From assembly GCA_963978905.1 (NCBI GenBank), contig OZ022259.1:1240001-1304000 (forward strand): a DNA stretch of 64,000 nt. Direction: 5' to 3'. The DNA is from Trichostrongylus colubriformis (taxonomy: Eukaryota; Nematoda; Chromadorea; Rhabditida; Trichostrongylidae). Each line of letters begins with the position of its first letter. Position 1 is the first letter of the stretch. The notes under the pieces are model-generated. The model searched no databases and had not been told where the DNA came from. It saw only the letters and a list, made by a program, of their open reading frames with translations. The position numbers were made by a program, and so were the translations under genes. Shown here piece by piece: positions 1-11,100 of the stretch.

Positions 1-124
1 TGGACACAGGTATTCTTCAAAAGCCGTCTGCTTGGACTCGTCTTTGCCTTTCGCAAAAGTAGGAATTAAGGTGAGGGTTCCAATGAAAACAAAATAAATG
101 ATCCTACTTTATATAATGGGCTAA

Positions 125-166
125 GTGTGTCTGTTGGTGTGTCTGTGTGTGTGTGTGTGTGTCTGT
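125..166. repeat. TG-rich microsatellite
   Basis: A run of GTGTGTCTGT and (GT)n units inside family X. The second copy of the family has a comparable TGTCTGTCTGTGTATATG tract near 25800. Confidence 0.7.
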
Positions 167-255
167 TTGACCGGAAATTCATATCTCGCGTCGCAACAAA
201 GCTGGGACCCTGAAATTTACAAGTGATATAGGGGGTGGTAAGGGGACCAGAACGG

Positions 256-760
256 TGATGGACCAAAAGTGATAGCAGCTGATAAGGGCCAATAAGGAAC
301 CTTGAAAGTCGTATGCTGCCAAATTCGTTTCACCTTTCGTGTCAATCCCTGACTGCCGAGACTCACAGGTGTTTTGAGGGGTGGGACGGGCACATCAATG
401 ATGGGTGATCCGAATTGATAGCGGTTGATAAGATTCGATAAGGAGCGTCACAAGGCACATGTCGTTGAATCCGCCTCACCTTTCGGGTTGATCTTAGAGT
501 GCCGACACTCACAGGTGCTTTAAGGGGTGGGACGGGCACATCAATGATGAATGATCCGAATTGATAGCGGTTGATAAGATTCGATGTGGAGCCTCACAAG
601 GCAAATGTCGTCAAATCCGTCTCATCTTTCGAGTTGATAATAGAGTGCCGACACTTATACGTGTTTTGAGGGGAGGGGGGACGGGCACATCAGTGGTGGG
701 TGATCCAAAATGATAACGGTTGATAAGATACGATAAGGAAGTCAAAAGGCTAATGTCGCC
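256..760. repeat. Tandem repeat, about 147-bp period
   Basis: The motif GATCC-A-A(A/T)TGATAGCGGTTGATAAG or close variants starts near 256, 408, 553 and 702, giving units of about 145-150 bp. Each unit also carries CTCACAGGTG(C/T)TTT and GGGACGGGCACATCA. The 25.9-26.35 kb copy has the same units at about 135-140 bp. Confidence 0.7.
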
Positions 761-1242
761 AAATAGGTTTGGCTCTTCTGGCGTTCACACTCACAGGTAT
801 ACAGGGTACGCAGACCTTAATTGTGACCTTTCGAAACATGACTGCGGATTACAGGGGCTCATAAGAGCTTTCAGGAAATGGGGAAGAGATAAAGTCCGGT
901 ACACCGCTTACTACTACTATAAGACTCCTATAGTAAATGAGTCTGTTGCTCAGTACCATTGGGTGAACCTATTTTGTTTATGTTCTGACATCTGCTGCCG
1001 ATGTATCGACCACTAAATTGCCCAGCCTTCCGAATACTAGTGCATGCCTTTTGATACTACGACCTACATGGATGATGAAGACACGATCTAGATTTGTGAT
1101 AGCAAAGCAAGCGATTCATTCTCTCATGCGGCCAGCAACAGTACTGGATATCGACCGCTAGACTATGTGAAATTCCAAAAAGTGGTGCATGTGTACAAAA
1201 ACGATAGGCATCCATAACTGCATGTGGATCTACCACCAGTAT

Positions 1243-1496
1243 GTAGGAAACCAGTTGGGCTGGCGCACACTACTGCGCGCATCAAACAGGGGAGCACGCA
1301 AAATGTGCTTGACCGATATCGATTGATATGGAGGTAGGATGGAACTCACGGGATTTTGCCTCCCTTCTCCGTTTTCTGCATGGGTCTCTTTTAGCAAACC
1401 GTTTGAATGATGATACCCAACAATCGATATCGATCGAGCTCATTTTGCGTGCTCCCCTGTTCGGTGCGCGCAGTAGTGTGCGCCAGCCCAACTGGT
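1243..1496. repeat. Inverted repeat (foldback), arms about 70 bp
   Basis: CCAGTTGGGCTGGCGCACAC on the left is mirrored by GTGTGCGCCAGCCCAACTGG on the right, and AACAGGGGAGCACGCAAAAT by its complement. The spacer contains ATATCGAT motifs. Decayed relatives are visible at 55276-55345 and 61985-62052. Open frames here come from the repeat and are not genes. Confidence 0.7.
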
Positions 1497-1815
1497 ATTT
1501 AAGAAAGCCACGTACCTGCGTATGGATAATGATTAGGATCCTTTGATTGCGCAATAAGCCGAACAGCTTCGATTGGCTGAAAGAAAAGAACCATTGTCCA
1601 TACGAAATGGTTTCTACACTTTTGTCGTGAGCCACTCAAAAATCTCACACAACATTTTTAAAAAAAGCTTCCAAGATTGATCAAGTTTTGACATTAACCG
1701 GACATGATCAATCTCGAATTAAGATAATAACGTAAAATAATGGCCCAGCGTACGAAATCATTGAATCAATAGAAACTTACACATGTAAAAATAGTCTTCC
1801 TGGGAACTTACGCAC

Positions 1816-2193
1816 CTCTTCGCGCCTCTTGTGACCAATAAATGTCGTCTTCACTCCTGCCTTGATCCTCCTTAGATGATTGTATACCGTAGTTTTGCCG
1901 ACGCCAAACCGCTCTGACAACTCGGCCTGGGTGATATTTGGATTTTGTCTGATCGTCTCTTCAAGCTCATCATCGTCGATGACCAAGGACAGCCCGGTGG
2001 TCGTACCCTTTTCGATGCTTTCATTTCCAAGACGGAATTTCGCAAACCATCGTGCTACAGTGCTTCGAGCAACGGAACCCTTACCATACGCTCGAACCAG
2101 GTTCTTATACGCGGCGTTAGCGCTCCGACCGAGTCTGAACTCGTACAGCATGCATATTCGAAGATGCTCTTGATGATCAATCATACCGTTTGC
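1816..2193 (-). CDS. HTH exon H6 of multi-HTH gene
   Basis: 126 codons, phase 0 to 0, between a TTTCCAG acceptor and a GAG|GTGCGTAAG donor. It encodes a complete mariner-type double HTH: helix block EHLRICMLYEFRLGRSA, an AYGKGSVARSTVARWFAKFR stretch, an acidic DDDELEE segment and a second HTH (LSERFGVGKTTVYNHLRRI). It is the closest paralogue of H5; both share KGTT.GLS and a C-terminal basic tail IGHK(K/R)R(R/E)E that the other modules lack. The following exon is not found in this window. Confidence 0.75.
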
Positions 2194-5100
2194 CTGGAAA
2201 GTAAGTTGAAAATCCACAATAGCCTCAAAACATATTGGACCAAAGAGCAAGATACACATACGAGATACCACTGGAGTAAACCTTCACAATCACTATGGAA
2301 ACCTACAATTCTGTACATTTATTTCAAAAAAAGTTGTACATGAAGACACCAACGCGTATTCATGGGAATCATTGAAAAAGGTCATAGAAACCATGTTAAA
2401 ATCATGTCCTAGACAAAATCATGAACGATTCCAGTTAGAGATCTCACCAGCCCTTTCAATTTACCCACGCGTTTTTTCCGCGAAGGAATAATGCTTGATG
2501 CATGACGGTTCGAATGGATCCAGCGTCCCTCTCCCCACTGTCTAGCCGTCTTCAAGTCTTATAAACGTCCAAAGTGTCACTGAAACCGACGCGGGTCTCT
2601 GAACTCAGCAACTTCAGAAAGTAAGCCGGTTTACGAAGCAACTGACAATAAGCCGCTGACTATCTAGTTTTGAAGGAGTAACTACAACAAAAACAAACAT
2701 TTCTCGAGTACAACGAGACCGGATGGAACTACTGCAATACAAATTTGAGCAAGAAAGCCATATAATGGAAAAGCAATGAGAAATCGAAACCAAGTTACGA
2801 AGAAGAAGACGAACCAGGAGAACTCTGTGACCATAAGAGTACCCGTAAGTAGTGAGTAAAGCATAAATTAGAATAAATTATAGCAAATATGACACGTGCT
2901 CTTTCGTGTCATCCGCCAGAGAAAGCTTTACATCGCGTGCACTGTCAGGTTGTGACCGAACATCTGTTGAGCGAGGACATTCCACTGAAATCTAAGTCTT
3001 TATACATCGAACCCCTCCAGAAAAATTTTCAAGGAGCCCTCATGAATCTGCTGATACCAGCGCAAGTCCAATAAAGCACAAGGAAAAAAACGAACCTACG
3101 ACTCTGTCGCGAGACTCCTCCTTTGAGAAGTCTTCCTTAATGGCTGGCATCACTATGATAATACCAGTGCCTCCTGAACATTTCTCGCAACAATATGAAT
3201 ATATGCAGGAGAGAGAAGAGTGTCCTGACCTTCACCGTTGGTTTTCTTGACTTCCAACAACTCTAAGCAAGGATTTTCTGACGCCCTCGCACAAAGATCA
3301 GCGTCTGCAATGTGACAATGATTTCGACCTCACAAAAGTTCGCCATTAGAGCGATTCACATCTCGCGAAAGAGGAACGGAATTGAAAAAAAGTGGCCCAT
3401 AAGTTGGCCTATGAAGCAACAGGGCTCTGGCAGCAGTGTTAAGGTATGCGTAGACCATAGAAATAAATGCCTTAGGCTGCCGTCAGACATCGCGATTTTG
3501 CGGTTTTGCGGCAATGCAAGATCTAGGTCAAGCTCTTACTCAGCGCCAGCAGGGCGTTAATGTGCTCACAGGAAGCGAGGTAGAGTGGTATAGGGGAAGT
3601 GCTGAGATCACGCAGCCACGTCCTGCCGCCGGCACCACAATGTATGAACGCGGCCTCAAGGTCGCAGTATTGCGTGCGAGAATGCGACACCGCAAAATTG
3701 CAGAATCGCGTCGAGTCTGACGGTGGCCTCAACCTTCTGAGCCGCCATAACCAGTTGTAAGCAAAAGGATTATCCAACCCCATGGAAATTGCGGGCACTT
3801 GGATCGTACAATGACTAGCAGGAAACAGCTGAAGTACGAATCGGAATTTTTATCTCCCTCGACAGATCTGTCACCAAGCCACGGATTCGGAAGAATAAGC
3901 ATAAAAGAACTGTGAGAGGTTAGGAAAACGTGAGAACTAGGAATGTATGTAATCTGAAAACAAACATTCAGAAGACGTGATGTGTGGGCAACTCCGCCTT
4001 GAGAAACGCTGTTCGGGGTATTATCACGATCCCGCACCACCGCGAGTCGTGCTGCAGTTTATTCACCGAGGGAAGTTGCTGGCGAGGGTGGAACAACGCT
4101 CGAGCCGGCTGATTTAGCCCCTCGCCCGCCTGCAACCTACTCCATCCTCTAGCGACACATAAGGGGGCAAAAAGAGAAAGCGAGAAGAGGGGCTTTCGGA
4201 TTATTCTCTCTCGGGTTTTTCGCTATTTCGTTCTTTCCCCCTTGCTGCACTGCTGTGCACCCCTATCTTCACATTCCGCAATCTACCAATTTACCCCACA
4301 TGTTTTTAACTGCTCTCAACGAAAACGGGTGTATATCACTAGGACAAAACCGTCGCGTGGCCGTGTTCAGCACGCGACGATATGGTGCGAGCTATGCGCG
4401 CCGCATTAGTTGGGTCCTGAAGCGATTACGCATAGAATGAGGCGTAGAGCAGTGTCATCGCTTCAAGACCCATCCAATATGGCGCGCATAGCTCGCACCA
4501 TCCCGTCGCGTGCAGAACACGGCCACGCGACGGTTTTGTCCTAGTGATATACACCCAACAAAAACTATTCCGGGATTTCAAAGTAACCAAGCGCTTTTGG
4601 GACTGGCGCTACTTGTCACAGTACCATCCATCCCAGCTTCTAGGAGTGCTCGTCATTGGAACAGAACATTCGCGTTGCCACGTCCGACGTCATGGGCGAT
4701 GAGTGCGCACGATGTATTGGTGAGCCCTAAGAAAATCACGGTGCAATACGCCTTACTCTAGGCATAATCGCTAAAAGACCAAATGAATACAGATCCCGTA
4801 GCACGCAATTTTCTGTCCTAATGGCACACACTCAGTTTTCGGATATAGCCTCCTGTTGAGAGCTACTTTTTGCCTCTTCTCCGAACTTTTCACGAAGCAC
4901 AAGTTGAGGCGCAATTTCGTCCCAAAAAAGAGTAGTAATCAAGGTATATAAAAAAGAATTTTACTTGTGTCTGGATGATGAGTAGACTCTATCGATTGCG
5001 CAATCAGTCGAACAGCTTCGATTGGCTGGAAGAAACCGTTTTTAGTAGACTACAGCTCAAGAAGATACTCATCTATATGCGAATATGAAAAAGCCTGATC

Positions 5101-8100
5101 TAAAATACAAAATTTTTATGTTATATTTTATTGGTATTATGTTCCAAGACTCACTTATGTTTGAACATGATTGATAATACTAGCATACGAACCACTAAAA
5201 TCATATAATCCATAACTAATACTTTATATGAACGAATAATCAAAATGTTATACAAAAACAGTCGATCTGAGCATGTGCAGAGGTGTGTGTGTATTCCCAT
5301 ACTCACCTCTCGGCGCTTTTTATGTCCAATGTACGTCATTTTCGCTCCTTCCTTGATTTTTCTCAAATGGTTGTATACTGTACTTTCGCCCACGCCAAAC
5401 AGCTCCGACAACTGAGCGCGGGTGATTTTCGGATTTTTCCTGACTGCCTCTTCAAGTTCGTCATCATCCAGGACCATGGACAGACCGTTGGTCGTTCCCT
5501 TTTCGATGCTTTCATTTCCGAGACGAAATTTCGAGAACCATCGCGTTACAGTGCTTCGAGCAACTACACCCTCACCATAAGCTCGGATCAGGTTCTTATA
5601 CGCACCGTGAGCGCTGCGACCGAGTTTGAACTCGTACAGCATGCATATTCGAAGATGCTCTTGAGGATCAGTCATAGCGAATGGCTGAAAGGTAAGTTGG
5701 CGATCCAAAATGACGCAGAATCGTATTGAACAAAAAAGACATGGAAGATACCAATGGGTAAACCCCACATACAGTCAAAAACTGACACTTCTGCAATTTA
5801 CTTCGCAAACAACAACAATAATAATTGACACATGCGTAATACTTTGTACACAAAGAAACAGACACAATAAGCCGATTTTGTTCAATAATATGACTCTAGT
5901 GAGTAGATATTAACGCCTGCAGACTGAATTGAGCCTGCGCCTCAAGCACGTGACTATGTTGATTGTACGGTAGCCACGCTGATCAAGTGAGAGTACTAGC
6001 AAAAAACCGACTTAAAGACACCAGGAGGGGGTAATTTTGGCTTACTGTAGAACAGACGTAGTGTGGACGAGTTTGAGTGGCCGCCATTGCACAACTCCCC
6101 AATTTGACGCCTTGGCATGGTGCCAAAAGAAGATGGTTCTATAATAGAATTGTTTTTTCCTTTTAGTTTTTGCTTTGTTCTTTCTTATATTGTTTCTAGA
6201 TGTACTTACGGGTCAAGTAAAGTCGGGGGGGGGGGGAGGGGAAGACGCAAAATTTTCACCCACGTCAAAGCTTCTTTCCCTTCCTAGGTTAGGCTAAAGC
6301 AGATGAGACCTATGCTTTGACAGATGCTTTTTAATGTGGGAGGAAGGGATATCAATTTTAGCCTAAGCCTAGTAAGGGAAAGGAGCTTCGACGTCGACGC
6401 AAAGTTGCGTCTCCCCCCGACTTTATTTGACCCTTCTGAGACTTTCAAGTATAGAAATGCACAATTAAGAAGATCCATAAGTAAACAAGTGAAATATGTC
6501 ACTAGAAAACAGTCTAAAGAGGAAATAATTCAAAAATAAGGTTACATCAGGCCGAAGACAAGCTTTAAAACGAACGAAGCGTGGCTCGGCCATGGAAGCT
6601 TGCAGTTCGGACGGAAGCGCGCCCTGGGGGCAAATAGCGCCCTATGGCGCGTTTTTCAACGCCGGTTTCGTTACACATTGTATCTACCCAACCCATATGT
6701 TTGTTTTCAGACGCCATTGTTTTTGTAAACGTTATTCCGCCCTTGCCCCCCTCCCGGTGCCTTTAACGTGCTACCGGAAAAGATTACAAAGGGAGTAGGC
6801 TAAGGTCTGCGTAATCTATAACTGACCATTAAGTAAAGAGTAGCATGAAATTGCAAACACAACGAGGAATCGAAAACCAATTATGACCAGCCGAATGTAC
6901 AATGGAAAAGTTCCTTAACCAAAAGTACCAGTAAACAAAAGGTAAAGAAAATTATAGGAAGTGCATGTGCTCTTTTGTGTCATCTTTGACGAAGAGCTCT
7001 GCTTGAGCATGGCATGCACTGTGAGCCTCCGATCGGACATTGGCTGAGCAAGGATTTGCCACTGGAATCACCGTGGATCTCTAAACCTCGGAGAAAACTC
7101 TCCGAAGAATGGAATCAGTCTTGAGACATGGCTAGATTTATACAGGGCGGGGCACGTTAAAAGTATTGACCGTCAAACACTCTCATCATACCAATAAGAA
7201 AGAACGTATCACATCAATTTTGCTAGATCCATACGTGCTCAACAGTTCCATAATATGGCCGTGGAATTAGATAAGATCACTTCTGTCCCGTACAAGACAT
7301 GAAAGTGGCGATGCAGGCGCATGGCTTGGACGCAGTGCACTGTCGTACAAATTTTCTTGGACCTTCGTTAGGCCGCTTTCATACTTTGCGGTGCAGGTGG
7401 CAGGAGTGGCTGCTTGTATCAGCTTCTCCGCCTAACCCACTCCGTCTGGTTGCCCGCGTCGCTTCTGCACCTTCCACGCGTCACTCTAGCTAGCTGCCTG
7501 TAAAGGCTGCCGTGCCGTGCCAGCGCAAAGTATAGACTTGGCCTCTAAGTAGAAAGATTAGTTGTGAGGAGGTGCAGGCTTTGAATTTCAATACACCACA
7601 AAAAGGATAGTTGTGCGACTTGACATCCAGCTCAGACGATGGTCATTGCTGCGTCATTTTGAAGACGTAGAGACCACTGTTGACTTGTTTTATATTGCTT
7701 CTGCCACGAGGTTTTTAGGTGGAATCTGTATTCGGCCAACGTTTCGGCCTTTCGTCGTTTTCAAAGGCCTTGAATCCACCGCAAAAGTGCAGCAAAGCTA
7801 CACTCGGTTAGTACATTAGTAACGAATGCGGTGGATTCAAGGCCTTTGAAAACGACGAAAGGTCGAAACGTTGGCCGAATAAAGATTCCACCTAAAAACC
7901 TCGTGGCAGAAGCAATATAAAACAAGAATAACGAACAATGCCGAGGTTCTACGACGAGAGAACTTGGACTTGACTCCACTGTTGACTATTTTATTTCAAG
8001 CATCTTAACGCACAGAACCTGCACTACTCCTCACGATCCAATCGCTGGCTTCGAGATCTCCTTTACGGAAGTATGCAATAATCTTCATGGCGTTCACTTG

Positions 8101-11100
8101 CGATCCAGTGCGAATGCTTTTCCTCATCCTCCTCGCCGTCTGCCCCATATATTAGATAGTCTAAAAAGTCTTTTCGTATTTTTAAATACCGCTTTTTCCC
8201 TCAAAATTGCTTTCCACAAAATTTCTTCTGTACATATATATGTAGTACAAGTCCACACGCATCTATACGTACTGTTGTCTTCCATCTCCCGGATAACCCT
8301 TTTCGGAAAAATAAAAATATCAAAAGTCACCTCATTTTCAATTCCATTTTTTTCTTTGAATGGCGTTAGACAGGGAAAGGAAAAGGTGATAATCCGATGG
8401 AGCAAGATCAGGGCTATAAGGCAGCAATTTTTATCCAAGCTCAAGAATTTTTTTTTGAAAAAAATTTAAAAATTATTTTATTACTATTGAAAGAATGACT
8501 CGCCAAAAAACTCTCGAGCTTGGATAAAAATTGCTACCCCATCCACCTTATAGCCCTGATCTTGCTCCATCGGATTATCACCTTTTCCTTTCCCTGTCTA
8601 ACGCCATTCAAAGAAAAATTTTTTTATAATTTTTGTATTGAAAACGAGGTTGACCTTTGATATGTTTATTTTGCCGAAAAAGGTTATCCGGGAGATGGAA
8701 GACAATAATACCTATAGATGCGAGTGGACTTGTACTACATGTGTATGTACAGAAGAGATTGCTGGAAAGCAGTTTGGAGGGAAAAAGCGGTATTTGAAAA
8801 TACGAAAGAACTTTTTAGACTACCCAATATATAAAGGCGGTCGCACCGAATTCTGGTGCCCTATTATGTTATGTTAGTGAGAACTGTGTTGATCACCTAT
8901 ACCACTGAAATTCATACTGATACCTTTTCTTCCTTATATAGTGAAGCTTTGTCAGTCGGTCCATACTTTTGCCGCACCCAGTGTAGAACAAAATGCAATG
9001 AGAAAATCGAACCTGTAACTCTATCGCAAGGCTCTTCTTCTGCGAGTTCTTGCTTCACGACCGGCATCACTACCCTAATACCAGTGCCTCCTAAACATTA
9101 TTCGCTAAAATGACGATAACAAGAAGGAAAAGTTGCCTTCACCATTGCTTCTCCTCATTTCGGAATTCCTTGATGCCCTCGTGAAATGTTCAGCGTCTGT
9201 AATATGTCATTAATTTTGAGCTCAAACAAAGTTTTCGATTAGTGCGATTTCATGTATGACGATCCTAGCATAGTGCGAAAGGGAGTGCAGGTTACTTGTT
9301 ACTACAAAAACTCCACCTAAATAAATCTATCAATTGATGTTAATAATCACATTGCCGAGCCATTACTATTAGGTTGGGGGATAAGTTCCTGCCGTTTTTT
9401 CAACCCCGTTTTTCACATTGTTCCCTTCATCTTTCGGCAGAGCTGATATATGTTCTCGATAGAGCTTTTTTGCTCTACAAAATGCTACTATCTGTTTTCC
9501 GATTCCTTCGACTACCTAATATTTATGAGGTTTGGAAATGAAGTAAGCTGAAGGCAAAATTTGGCACTCTCGACACTTCGCTTTCCTCGCCTGCCATCGG
9601 GATCAAAAAATTCATGCGCATATGTTTTGGATAGAGCTTTATCAGCTCTACAGAATGGTACTACTTTTTATTCGAATCGCTCACCTTTTTGCTCTTTTTA
9701 AGACTCACAAATGTAGTACTCGCAAAAAAGTGCACTTTCGTTATCTCCTCTTCCTCGCCTAAGATTGGAGAGGATGTGCATATATGCACTCGATAGAGCT
9801 TTTGTTTCTCTACAAGATGATACCACTCTTCGTTTGTATCTTTTCACATTTTAGCATGTAGGGATAAGTTTCCACTTTGTTTCAATTCAAAATTGCGTAA
9901 TGAAAATGATTTTTTGGCACAATGTTCTGTATTATTCGATAAAGCTCTTTTCGCTCCACGAGAGAATTTTCACGGTTTTCGTTCAAATAAATTTTGCCAT
10001 TTTTTGATCACTCAAAAGTCGACGATATCGAGCATGTCGATACCATGCGTGAATGCTCGATTTCGTCGTCTTTTAAATGATCTAAAAAATGGCATAAAAT
10101 AATTTAAACAGAAACCGTAAACACTCTTTTGTAGAGCGCAAGGAGCTTTATCGAATGATACAAAACACTCTGTCAAAAAAATTCATTATCACTACGCAAA
10201 TTTGAGTTGAAAAACAGGTGAAAGCTTATTCCTATATGGTAAAATATGAGAGGATACAAAAGAAGAGTGGTATGTCTTGTAGAGCGAAAAAAGCTCTATC
10301 ATATGCGTCTATGCACATCCTCTCCAATCTTAGGCGAGGAAGAAGAGATGACGAAAGTGCACTTTTTTGCGAGTACTGCACTTGTGAGTCTTAAAAAGAG
10401 CAAAAAGTTGAGCGATTCGCTATCCAAAACATATGCGCATAAGTTTTTTGATCCCGATGGCAGGCGAGGAAAGCGAAGTGTCGAGAGTGCCAATTTTTGC
10501 CTTCAGCTTACTTCATTTCCAAACCTCATAAATATTGGATAGTCGAAGGAATCGAAAAACAGATGGTAGCATTTTGTAGAGCAAAAAAAGCTCTATCGAA
10601 AACATATATAATCTTTGCCGAAAGATGAATGGCACAATGTGAAAAACGGGGTTAAATGAAACGGCGTGAACATATTCCCAAACCCAAGAGTTAGTGCGTA
10701 TTCATCGAGATTGTCAACATAGAATGCAGGTAAACCTCTGAGCGAGGATCGATAATAGGACAAATAGATAAGTTACAATCAGGATAGGGACAGCAGGGGT
10801 CTTTCATGTCAGAAGACAGCAGACCAACGTAGACAGTGGCGACGGTGAAGACAGCATAGTCCAAAAACCCTCACGCCATCACGGGCACTGAGCGAGCCTA
10901 GGCGCTCATGAGCACGCAGAGAAAGGGCTTCGGCCAGTGCGACACACTCACCTTTGAAACTCGATGAAGCTTGGAATGCTTGCTTGGAGTTCGCGGAATC
11001 GTAAACTGACGAGTAACTACGTGGTGTAAGGCAACGAACGGGCTGAAATAGAATCGCGTGCGGACCACATAAACATCATCAGGTCGAGCAGACGACTCCG

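Larger units (their letters stand above)
101..1250. repeat. Interspersed repeat family X, copy 1
   Basis: The segment from the TACTTTATATAATGGGCTAAG start to the GTGGATCTACCACCA end recurs at 25771-27858, where a Penelope-like element interrupts it. Both copies hold a TG-rich stretch, a block of roughly 140-bp tandem units, then CTACTATAAGAC and AAAACGATA(A/G)GCAT motifs in the same order. No coding potential is seen. The superfamily is not recognised; a non-autonomous DNA element is possible. Confidence 0.6.
2640..3370 (-). repeat. Segmental duplication, copy 1 (linker region of H6 module)
   Basis: Sequence here, exon and non-coding, matches 6820-7100 plus 8860-9260 in the same order. Shared landmarks include the GCTCTTT(C/T)GTGTCATC block (2898 and 6969), the linker exons and CAGCGTCTG(C/T)AAT(A/G)TG (3300 and 9190). 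Repeats split the second copy between about 7100 and 8860. With the H5/H6 similarity this shows that an HTH-plus-linker module was copied as a unit. Confidence 0.6.

Noticed and set aside
1282..1635. Minus-strand ORF of 117 codons
   Set aside because: It lies across the foldback at 1243-1496; the frame comes from the repeat and has no recognisable domain.
8124..8444. ORFs on both strands at 8.1-8.9 kb
   Set aside because: They translate the arms of the mariner foldback and are not independent genes.
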